Shown here: positions 1 through 7,066 of the stretch, piece by piece
Layout: every line of letters starts with the position of its first letter
How positions within the stretch are numbered: position 1 is the first letter of the stretch
NCBI RefSeq assembly: GCF_002078175.1
Contig: NZ_MWFK01000002.1
Coordinates: forward strand, 930,001-994,000
DNA length: 64,000 bases
Source: Streptomyces sp. M41(2017)
Lineage (GTDB): Bacteria; Actinomycetota; Actinomycetes; Streptomycetales; Streptomycetaceae
Reading direction: 5' to 3'
Notes under the pieces: generated by a model
Seen by the model: the letters and a program-made list of their open reading frames with translations, nothing else
Told to the model about the DNA's origin: nothing
The model's database searches: none
Translations under genes and position numbers: made by a program

Positions 1-19
1 GGCGGACGAGGGCAGATCG

Positions 20-2581
20 ATGACAGGGAGCGCCGAACGCGAGGACCGGGCTCCTGACGCCCTGGCCGGCCTGCTCGGTGACGCGGTCACGGACGCGATC
101 CGCGCGGCGCGCGGCTTCGCAGGCGGCGTCTACCTGCGATCCAATACGCCCGGCCTGCTGCGCCTCGCGGTGCTCGCCGGACTGCCGGGGCCGCTCTTCC
201 GCCCCTGGTGGCGCATGCACGTGGAGCGGCCCTTCCCGGTGGCCGACGCCCACCGGCTCGGGGTGGAGGTCCTGCTCGCGGACCCGACGGAGACGATGCG
301 CCGCTACCCGCAGCTCGCGGCGGGCCTGCCGTTCCGGTTCGGGTCGCTGTACGTCCCGGTGGTGGGCGGCGAGACTCCCTACGGCGTCCTCACCTGCCTG
401 CGCCCTCCGGCCTCGGACGCCACCGAGGTCCTGCCCGACCGGGACCGGATGACGGCCGTCGCGGAGGAGCTGGGGGCGGCGCTGGCGGTGCTGGCCAAGG
501 ACGGGCACCCGGTCGTGTGGGACGCCGAACCCCTGTGCTCGCGCCCACCGGCCGAGGGACCCTCCTCCCGGACCGTCGGCGGCTTCACCTGGGACCCGGG
601 CACCAACAGGGTGATCGCGGACGACGCCCTGTGGGCGCTGCTCGGGACCCGGCACGAAGCGTTCCCCGGCACGCCCGAGGCGCTCGCGGACGCGGTCGCC
701 CACGACGAACCCCGGCTGCTGCTGGCCGCGCTGCGCGAGACGTCGGCGGGCCGCCCGCCGCCCCACCCGCTGCCCGTACGCACCGGCAGCGGCGGGCTGC
801 GGCTGCTCGACCTGTGGCCGTCGGGCGGGACGGGCGGCTCGCCGTACCGGGTGAGCGGTGTGCTCGTCGACCCGGGTCCGGGACCCGCCGCGGGCGGGGC
901 GGCCGACCAGCTCCCGGAGGGGATCTTCTCCGTGGACCGGCTCGGACTGATCACCTACGCCAATCCGCGCGCCGCGGAACTGCTCGGCCGTCCGCGTGCC
1001 GAACTGGTGGGGCGGCCGCTGTGGGACGCGGTGCCGTGGATGGCCCGCCCCGCGTACGAGGATCACCTGCGGGGCGCGCTGCTCTCCGCGGACCCGGTGC
1101 ACTTCCGCGCCCGCGGCCCGCTGGCCGACGACGCCGGGAGCGCTGCGGGTGTCACGGGAGGCGAGACCTGGCTGAGCCTGTCCGTCTATCCCGGTCCCCG
1201 CGGTCTGACCTGCAAGGTGGTGCCGCTCGGCCGGGCCGCGGAGACCACGGGCAACGCCCCGTTCGGGACCGAGCACGCGCGCTCGGCGCCGCCCGCCCCC
1301 GACGAGGACGAGCCCGGCACCGCGGCCACGGCGCCGTTGTACCGGCCCATCGTCCTCGCCATCGCTCTGGCGGAGGCCGTCACCGCGCGGCAGGTGTCCG
1401 AGGTCGTGATGCGTGAGCTGCTCCCGGCGTTCGGCAGCCGCCGCCTGGCGATCTACCTGCTCCAGGACCGGCGTCTCTACCTGGCCTGGGAGACGGGCTT
1501 CCCACAGGGCTTCCTCGCTCCCTTCGACGGTGTCGGCCTGGACGCCCGGCTGCCCGGTGTCGAGACGCTCACCAGTGGCCGTCCGCTCTTCTTCGAGTCG
1601 ATGCAGCAGATGGCCGCCGCCTATCCGGGCATCGCCCTCGACGCCAAGGTCGGCGCCCGGGCGTTCCTGCCGCTGATCGCCTCCGGGCGTCCGGTCGGCT
1701 CCTGCATCCTCGGCTTCGACCGGCCCCGCGACTTCAGTACCGAGGAACGGACGGTACTGACCGCGCTCGCCGGTCTGATCGCGCAGTCCCTGGAGCGGGC
1801 ACGGCGCTACGACACCGAGGCGGCACTCGCGCGCGGCCTCCAGGAGGCCCTGCTGCCGCACCGGTTGTCGGCGCACCCGATGGTGCAGACGGCCGGCCGG
1901 TATCTGCCCGGCACGGTCGGCATGGAGGTGGGCGGCGACTGGTACGACGTCGTGGAGGCCGGCGACGGTCTCGCGCTGGTCATCGGCGACGTACAGGGCC
2001 ACGGCGTCCAGGCGGCCGCCACCATGGGCCAACTCCGCAGCGCGGTCAGGGCGTTCGCGCTCGGGGACCATGCCCCGGACGAGGTGATGAGCGGCACCAA
2101 CCGGCTGCTCATCGACCTCGACCCGGGTCAGTTCGCGAGTTGCTGCTATGTCCGGGTCGACCCGCTCACCGGTGTCGCCCGTGCGGCGCGCGCCGGCCAT
2201 CCGCAGCCGCTGCTGCGCCATCCCGACGGGCGCACCGAGGTCCTCGACCTGCCGGGTGGGGTGGTTCTCGGCGTCGATCCGCGGGCCGTGTACCCCGTGA
2301 CGGAGCTGATGCTGGAACCCGAGGCGGTGCTGGCCCTGTACACGGACGGTCTGGTCGAGCAGCCGGGCACGGACATCGACGACGGTGTCGAGGCACTGCG
2401 CGCGACGCTCGCCGGGGCGGGCTCGCCGCAGCGCTTCCGCCCCGGCGGCCACTCGCTGTCGCACGCCGCCGACCTGCTCACCGCCGAGGCCCGGCGGGCG
2501 CACGCCCGCCCCGACGACATCGCCCTGCTCCTCACCACCCGCCGCGCACCTCGCGACGGCGACGGTCCGGGCTTCGTGTAG
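20..2581 (+). CDS. SpoIIE-like PP2C serine phosphatase with GAF and PAS sensor domains
   Basis: An 853-residue soluble protein. Residues about 14-160 look like a GAF domain, about 298-395 a PAS domain (EGIFSVDRLGLITYANP), about 440-595 a second GAF, and about 600-835 a PP2C-SIGMA phosphatase. The phosphatase carries the metal-binding and core motifs GGDWYD, GDVQGHG, AGHPQP and YTDGLVE. There is no membrane segment and no HATPase kinase module, which many Streptomyces relatives have at the C-terminus. By family knowledge such proteins dephosphorylate anti-anti-sigma factors in response to small ligands or redox signals; no anti-sigma partner is encoded nearby, so the target is unknown. The ATG at 20 has a GAGGGC-type ribosome site just upstream. 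It converges on the next gene. Confidence 0.9.
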   Translation: MTGSAEREDRAPDALAGLLGDAVTDAIRAARGFAGGVYLRSNTPGLLRLAVLAGLPGPLFRPWWRMHVERPFPVADAHRLGVEVLLADPTETMRRYPQLAAGLPFRFGSLYVPVVGGETPYGVLTCLRPPASDATEVLPDRDRMTAVAEELGAALAVLAKDGHPVVWDAEPLCSRPPAEGPSSRTVGGFTWDPGTNRVIADDALWALLGTRHEAFPGTPEALADAVAHDEPRLLLAALRETSAGRPPPHPLPVRTGSGGLRLLDLWPSGGTGGSPYRVSGVLVDPGPGPAAGGAADQLPEGIFSVDRLGLITYANPRAAELLGRPRAELVGRPLWDAVPWMARPAYEDHLRGALLSADPVHFRARGPLADDAGSAAGVTGGETWLSLSVYPGPRGLTCKVVPLGRAAETTGNAPFGTEHARSAPPAPDEDEPGTAATAPLYRPIVLAIALAEAVTARQVSEVVMRELLPAFGSRRLAIYLLQDRRLYLAWETGFPQGFLAPFDGVGLDARLPGVETLTSGRPLFFESMQQMAAAYPGIALDAKVGARAFLPLIASGRPVGSCILGFDRPRDFSTEERTVLTALAGLIAQSLERARRYDTEAALARGLQEALLPHRLSAHPMVQTAGRYLPGTVGMEVGGDWYDVVEAGDGLALVIGDVQGHGVQAAATMGQLRSAVRAFALGDHAPDEVMSGTNRLLIDLDPGQFASCCYVRVDPLTGVARAARAGHPQPLLRHPDGRTEVLDLPGGVVLGVDPRAVYPVTELMLEPEAVLALYTDGLVEQPGTDIDDGVEALRATLAGAGSPQRFRPGGHSLSHAADLLTAEARRAHARPDDIALLLTTRRAPRDGDGPGFV

Positions 2582-2606
2582 CAGCGTCCGGGCACGGCGG
2601 CTCCGG

Positions 2607-3593
2607 TCAGTGGGCCTCGTCCAGGCGGGTCCGCTGGTCCGGGGTCAGTTCCAGGTCCACCGCCGCGAGGTTCTCCTCCAGCTGGGCCACCGAGGAGGCA
2701 CCCGCCAGCGGGATCACGGGCAGATCGGCGCCGATCTGCCAGGCCAGCACCACTTGGTTGAGGGTCGCGTCCGCCTCCTTGGCCACCTCACGCAGAACCG
2801 CCAGCCGGGCGGCCGTGCCGGGGTGGTCGTAGTCGGAGGGCAGGGGCTTGTCCGGCCGGCCGTACGCTCCACCGAGCAGGGGCGAGTACGCGACGAGGGT
2901 CAGGCCGGGTTCGGCGCCGAGATAGCTGAGGAGTTCGCCGGTCGCGGCGCCGAGGCCGCCCTCGGGGAAGAGTCCGCTGGGCACGTCGGAGCGAGGACGC
3001 AGCAGGCTGTGGTGGTACTGGAGGACCTCGTAGCCGGGCAGTCCGGCCGCCGCGGCGAGGGCACGGGCCCGTTCCACGCGCCACACCGCGTGGTTGCTCA
3101 CCCCGAGCAGTCCGACGCTTCCCTCGGCGACGAGTCCGGCGAACGCCTCGACCGTCTCCCGGGGTTCGACCCCGCGGTCCTCGATGTGCGCGTAGAGCAG
3201 GTCGATCCTGTCGACGCCGAGGCGTTCCCTGCTCCGCTCGGCCGCCTCACGGATCACCGCGGCGGAGAGTCCCTCGGGGTTGTCGACGAAGCCGGTTCCG
3301 GGAGCCAGGGGGCGCGCGCCGAGCTTGGTGGCGAGGACGATCTCGTCGCCGATGCCACGGCTGCGCCGCCAGCGGCCGAGGAGCTCCTCGCTCTGGCCGC
3401 CCTGTCCTCCGTCGGTCCAGTAGGCGTAGTTGTCGGACGTGTCGATGAAGGTGCCGCCGGCCTCGACGTACCGGTCGAGTACGGCGAAGGACGTCTTCTC
3501 GTCGGTCAGCGAGCCGAAGAGCATCGCGCCGAGCGCGAGCACGCTCACCTCGCGACGGGTCGCGGGGTCGCTGCCGATGGTGCGGTACCGCAT
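2607..3593 (-). CDS. Aldo/keto reductase
   Basis: A 328-residue single-domain (alpha/beta)8 NAD(P)H-dependent oxidoreductase. The catalytic tetrad positions are visible as DTSDNY (Asp and Tyr), ATKLG (Lys) and LLYAHIED (His). The C-terminal cofactor region with PLAGASS and QLEENL follows the usual AKR plan. Length is normal for the family. Substrate cannot be told from sequence. The gene ends 25 bp from the convergent phosphatase gene; upstream is a strong hairpin (3602-3640) separating it from the NUDIX gene, so it is probably transcribed on its own. The ATG at 3593 is preceded by a GGGAGGGG-type ribosome site. Confidence 0.88.
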   Translation of the reverse strand: MRYRTIGSDPATRREVSVLALGAMLFGSLTDEKTSFAVLDRYVEAGGTFIDTSDNYAYWTDGGQGGQSEELLGRWRRSRGIGDEIVLATKLGARPLAPGTGFVDNPEGLSAAVIREAAERSRERLGVDRIDLLYAHIEDRGVEPRETVEAFAGLVAEGSVGLLGVSNHAVWRVERARALAAAAGLPGYEVLQYHHSLLRPRSDVPSGLFPEGGLGAATGELLSYLGAEPGLTLVAYSPLLGGAYGRPDKPLPSDYDHPGTAARLAVLREVAKEADATLNQVVLAWQIGADLPVIPLAGASSVAQLEENLAAVDLELTPDQRTRLDEAH

Positions 3594-3601
3594 GGGTTCC
3601 C

Positions 3602-3640
3602 CTCCCGTTCGGACCCGAAGTCCTCGGGCCCGAACGGGAG
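3602..3640 (-). terminator. Hairpin downstream of the NUDIX gene
   Basis: Arms CTCCCGTTCGG (3602-3612) and CCGAACGGGAG (3630-3640) pair perfectly. An inner CCCGA/TCGGG pair extends the stem. It lies between two genes read on the minus strand, about 25 bp past the NUDIX stop codon, so it probably ends that transcript. No clear T-run follows, as is common in Streptomyces. Confidence 0.55.
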
Positions 3641-3665
3641 TCTGGGGCTTGGAGTGCTCTTCAGG

Positions 3666-4331
3666 TCAAGCCCTCTTGAACGGGCCGTCCAGAGCGGCCC
3701 ACTGCAACAGCATGATCGTCTTGGCGTCGGCGATCTCTCCGGAGCGGACCATGGACAGTGCCTCGTGGAAGGGCAGTTCGACCGTCTCGATGTCCTCGCC
3801 CTCCTCGTCGAGGCCCCCGCCCTCGTGGGTGCGGGTGGACGATCCGTAGGAGGCGGCGTAGAAGCTCACCCGTTCGGTGACCGAGCCGGGGCTCATGTAG
3901 ACGTCGAAGACGTGCTCGACCGGTCCGACGGTGTGCCCTGTCTCCTCGACGACCTCGCGGCGCACGGCCTGTTCGGGATGCTCGTCCGCCTCGTCGAGGA
4001 GACCGCCCGGGGTCTCGATCAGCATGCCGTCCGGATGCCCGTTGACATAGACGGGGTAGCGGAACTGCCTGGTCAGGAGCACGGTTTCGCGGTCGGCGTC
4101 GTAGAGCAGCAGGGTGGCGCCGTTGCCCCGGTCATGGGTCTCGCGCTCCTGGGTGCTCCAGGTCCCGTCGGCGAGCTGGAGGTCGAAGGTGGTGCTGCGC
4201 TCCACGTACCAGTGACAGGAGAGGAGTCGCACGTCGCGGATCTTGACCCGGGGGTTGCCGGTCAGGTCGCGGCCCACCTGGTCGAGTCCGGTGCGGCCCC
4301 TGCGGTCCGGGGTGTCGATGCCCGCGGTCAT
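3666..4331 (-). CDS. NUDIX hydrolase, ADP-ribose pyrophosphatase-like
   Basis: A 221-residue protein. The Nudix box G-x5-E-x7-REVVEETG is complete (near residues 105-127), so the metal-binding catalytic loop is intact. The upstream region with WSTQERETHDRG and FRYPVYVNGH resembles the nucleoside-diphosphate-sugar branch (GDP-mannose or ADP-ribose pyrophosphatases). The role inferred is housekeeping cleavage of nucleoside diphosphate derivatives in the cytoplasm; the true substrate is not readable. It is divergent from the small gene at 4440. Confidence 0.85.
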   Translation of the reverse strand: MTAGIDTPDRRGRTGLDQVGRDLTGNPRVKIRDVRLLSCHWYVERSTTFDLQLADGTWSTQERETHDRGNGATLLLYDADRETVLLTRQFRYPVYVNGHPDGMLIETPGGLLDEADEHPEQAVRREVVEETGHTVGPVEHVFDVYMSPGSVTERVSFYAASYGSSTRTHEGGGLDEEGEDIETVELPFHEALSMVRSGEIADAKTIMLLQWAALDGPFKRA

Positions 4332-4427
4332 CGCGCGCCGGCCCGGTGGGAGCGGGAGATGTCGTTCATGGGGCCCTGTCTACCATCCCGACACCAAGAT
4401 CCCTGCCCCGGCCGTGCCTCGCCCGTT

Positions 4428-4433
4428 TAGGCT
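4428..4433 (+). promoter_or_regulatory. -10 element of a probable leaderless transcript
   Basis: TAGGCT fits the Streptomyces TANNNT -10 consensus and is followed by exactly 6 nt and then the ATG at 4440. That spacing puts the transcription start at or next to the start codon. No ribosome site is present before the ATG, in agreement with a leaderless mRNA. Confidence 0.5.
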
Positions 4434-4439
4434 CACGGC

Positions 4440-4793
4440 ATGGAACAGACGGAGATCATCCTGCGCGCCATCGGCGTGCTCACCGAGACCAACGCCATGG
4501 TGCGCAGGATCGCCCAGGACGAGGAGGCCGGCGTCGAGGGGGCGGAGAACAACCTGGGCGCGCTCGTCACCGAGGTGTTCCCCCGGGTCGAGGTGCCCGG
4601 CGACGCCGGCCCGGCGGAGGCCGGGCAGGCGGTCGCGGACGCCTATCTCCCCGCCGCCATCTCGCTGGTGGGGGCCTTCGCGTTCCTCTTCTCCGAACTC
4701 GCCGACCTGCACGACTCCGGCAGGACCGAGGTCAGCACGGCCGATCTGCTCCAGGATCTGGCGCTACGGATGTCCCGGGCCGGGAACGCGTAG
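4440..4793 (+). CDS. Small protein of unknown function
   Basis: A 117-residue soluble, acidic, mostly helical protein. I do not recognise a named domain. The N-terminus (MEQTEIILRAIGVL) and a hydrophobic central helix (ISLVGAFAFLFSELADL) suggest a helical bundle; there is no signal peptide or confident membrane span. Codon use is as in its neighbours, so I take it as a real gene. The start is supported by the leaderless promoter at 4428. It is followed by a hairpin and converges on the universal stress protein gene. Confidence 0.65.
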   Translation: MEQTEIILRAIGVLTETNAMVRRIAQDEEAGVEGAENNLGALVTEVFPRVEVPGDAGPAEAGQAVADAYLPAAISLVGAFAFLFSELADLHDSGRTEVSTADLLQDLALRMSRAGNA

Positions 4794-4904
4794 CCGACGC
4801 GCCGCCTCCCGGCCCGGGGGTGCGGGGGCGGGACGACCGGGGCCCGAGGTGATGGCCCGCGCAGAAGCAGGAAGGACGTGCGGCTCGGCCCGGCGCGGCG
4901 ACTC

Positions 4905-4926
4905 CGGCTCCGGCTCGCCGGAGCCG
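4905..4926. terminator. Hairpin between convergent genes
   Basis: CGGCTCCGG (4905-4913) and CCGGAGCCG (4918-4926) form a perfect 9-bp stem with a CTCG loop between the stop codons of the small gene and the universal stress gene. It could serve both directions. Confidence 0.5.
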
Positions 4927-4939
4927 TTCTGGCACACCG

Positions 4940-5812
4940 TCAGGAGTGCGGAACCACCGCCACGGGGCATGGAGCGTGGTGCATCACCGCGTGGGCCACG
5001 GAACCGATGCGCCCGCCCACCGCGGACCTCTCGGCGCGGCGTCCGACGACCATCAGCTGGGCCCGGTCGGAGAGGGACAGCAGCACCTGGCCCGCGCTGC
5101 CCATCTCCACGTGCTCGGTGACGGCCACGTCGGGATAGCGCTGCCGCCAGGGCTGGAGTGCCTCGCCCAGAGCCTTGCGCTCGTACGGTTCCAGCCCGCC
5201 GGCCTCGTCGAGCAGCCGCAGCGAGGCGGGGCTGTAGGCGAACACCGGAGGCAGACTCCACGCCCGTACGGCCCGCACCGCGGCTCCCCGGGCCGCCGCG
5301 GTCTCGAACGCGAACCGGAGCCCCGGCGCGCTGTCGTCGGGGCCTCCCTGCTGGCCCACGACGATCTCCCGGCCCCCGGCCTCACCCTCCGGGCGGTCCT
5401 CCGTGCGCACGAGAACCACCGGCCCGGGCGACCGCGAGATCACCTGCTGGCCGACGGAGCCGAGCAGGAAACCGACGAACGCGCCGTATCCGCGCGAGCC
5501 GAGGACCAGGACACCCTCCGGGGCGGCGACGCGCAGCAGCGCCTCCACCGCCTCACCGTCGAGCACCTCGGCCGTCACCCGCAGGCCCTCGTGCCGGTCG
5601 GTCACCGTGCGGGCCGCGTCCTCGACCATGCCGCGCGCCCAGCGCTCCTGGTCCTCGCGGTCACCCCCGCCGACCATGTCGTGCGGCGGCCAGTGCCAGG
5701 CGTACACGACGCTCAGGGGCAGATCCCGGCGGACCGCCTCCCTGGCCGCCCAGCCCAGCGCCGCCCGGCTCTCGGGAGATCCGTCCACGCCCACGGTGAT
5801 CGGGTCGGTCAT
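4940..5812 (-). CDS. Tandem universal stress protein (two Usp domains)
   Basis: 290 residues with two Usp repeats, about 1-140 and 150-290. The first ends in the ATP-binding pattern G-x2-G-x9-G-S (GSRGYGAFVGFLLGSVGQQV). The second has the degenerate GRRAERSAVGGRIGSVAHAV. The start chosen is MTDPITVGVDGS at 5812, because the Usp fold begins there and GGAAGG lies just upstream; a longer frame to 5947 has no family similarity. Such proteins bind ATP and respond to hypoxia or stress in actinobacteria. It sits alone, downstream of the LacI gene in the same direction with a 151-bp gap. Confidence 0.88.
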   Translation of the reverse strand: MTDPITVGVDGSPESRAALGWAAREAVRRDLPLSVVYAWHWPPHDMVGGGDREDQERWARGMVEDAARTVTDRHEGLRVTAEVLDGEAVEALLRVAAPEGVLVLGSRGYGAFVGFLLGSVGQQVISRSPGPVVLVRTEDRPEGEAGGREIVVGQQGGPDDSAPGLRFAFETAAARGAAVRAVRAWSLPPVFAYSPASLRLLDEAGGLEPYERKALGEALQPWRQRYPDVAVTEHVEMGSAGQVLLSLSDRAQLMVVGRRAERSAVGGRIGSVAHAVMHHAPCPVAVVPHS

Positions 5813-5963
5813 ACGCCTGCCTTCCGTCGCCGGCCCGCGCGCGGGGCCGGTGGCTCTTCCGTCCTGACCGGACCAGTGTCCGGCACGCACCCCGGCGCAC
5901 CCGGGAGACCGGGATGAGCGGCCCCGCGTGGCACGGCGGTCCGGCATCCCTGACCGGTGGGTC

Positions 5964-7004
5964 TCAGGCCGACGCGCGGACCACGATCTCCGGGTCGAAG
6001 ATCAGCGACGTGGGCTCGGTGCGTACGCCCCGGATGTGCTCGTCGAGCAGCCGGGCCATGGCCGCCGCCATCTCCTCGACCGGCTGGCGCACGGTGGTCA
6101 GCGGCGGCCGGCAGGTCACCGCCACGCTGGAGTCGTCGAACCCCACGACCGCCACGTCGTCCGGCACCTGCCGGCCCTGTTCCCGCAGCACCTGGCACAC
6201 GCCCTGCGCCATCAGGTCGTTCGCGGCGAACACCCCGTCCACGTCCGGATGTTCGGACAGCAGCCCGGACATGGCGGCCATTCCGCTGTCCAGGGTGAAC
6301 CCGCCCTCGGCGACAGGGACGTACGGGTGACCCCGGCGGGCCATGGTGTCGCGGAACCCGGCGAGCCGGTCCTGGCTCGCGGCCACCCCGAGGGGCCCGG
6401 TGACGGTGACGATCCGGCGGCAGCCCCGGTTCAGCAGGTGGTCGGCGGCGAGGCGCGCCCCGTCCCGGTGGGCGAGGTCGACATAGCTGAGCGGAACAGG
6501 CCGCGTGGGGCGGGCGAAGAGGACGGCGGGCAGACCCGCACCGGCGAGCAGCGCGGGCAGCGGGTCGTCGGCGTGGGTGGAGACGACGAGCGCACCGTCG
6601 GCACTCCCCTGCCGCAGGTCGGTCAGCACCTGGTTCCTGGTCTCCGCGGACTCGGCGAACATCAGCAGGGGATGCATCGACCGCGGACGCAGGTATCCCA
6701 CGACACCGCTGACGACCCGTCCGAAGAACGGGTCCGCGAACACCCGCGCGGCGAAGGCGTTCTGCTCCTCCCCCGGTGTGTCACCGGCGCCGGACACGAT
6801 CAGGGCCACCGTCTGGCTGCGGCGGGTCACGAGCGATCTGGCGGCCCGGTTGGGCGCGTAGCCGGTCCGCTCGATGGCCTCGCGCACCACTTCCTGAATT
6901 CCGGGGTCGACGTTGCGGACACCGTTGATGACCCGGGAAACGGTCGCGCGGGAGACTCCGGCCTCCCGCGCGACATCCTCCAGCGTGGGAGCCTGTCTGC
7001 TCAT
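5964..7004 (-). CDS. LacI-family repressor of the beta-1,3-glucan regulon
   Basis: 346 residues. The N-terminal LacI helix-turn-helix (LEDVAREAGVSRATVSRVI) with hinge helix (PNRAARSL) covers residues 7-60, and a periplasmic-binding-protein-like sugar domain covers the rest. It lies next to the GH3 gene, and palindromes with the GCGC core typical of LacI operators recur at all nearby glucanase promoters, including one 35 bp upstream of this gene, so autoregulation is likely. The role is inferred to be repression released by a laminari-oligosaccharide. It is related in logic to CebR, whose box TGGGAGCGCTCCCA differs at one symmetric position. Direct proof of binding is absent. Confidence 0.88.
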   Translation of the reverse strand: MSRQAPTLEDVAREAGVSRATVSRVINGVRNVDPGIQEVVREAIERTGYAPNRAARSLVTRRSQTVALIVSGAGDTPGEEQNAFAARVFADPFFGRVVSGVVGYLRPRSMHPLLMFAESAETRNQVLTDLRQGSADGALVVSTHADDPLPALLAGAGLPAVLFARPTRPVPLSYVDLAHRDGARLAADHLLNRGCRRIVTVTGPLGVAASQDRLAGFRDTMARRGHPYVPVAEGGFTLDSGMAAMSGLLSEHPDVDGVFAANDLMAQGVCQVLREQGRQVPDDVAVVGFDDSSVAVTCRPPLTTVRQPVEEMAAAMARLLDEHIRGVRTEPTSLIFDPEIVVRASA

Positions 7005-7038
7005 GGCGGCACCCTAACCGCCCGGCCCCGCCTCGGGA

Positions 7039-7050
7039 TAGAGCGCTCTC
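7039..7050. promoter_or_regulatory. Glucan-regulon operator upstream of the lacI-type gene
   Basis: TAGAGCGCTCTC differs by one base from the regulon core GAGAGCGCTCTC. It lies 35 bp upstream of the LacI-type start codon, between that gene and the end of GH3, the place expected for autoregulation. Confidence 0.7.
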
Positions 7051-7066
7051 CGCGAGCGCCGGGAGC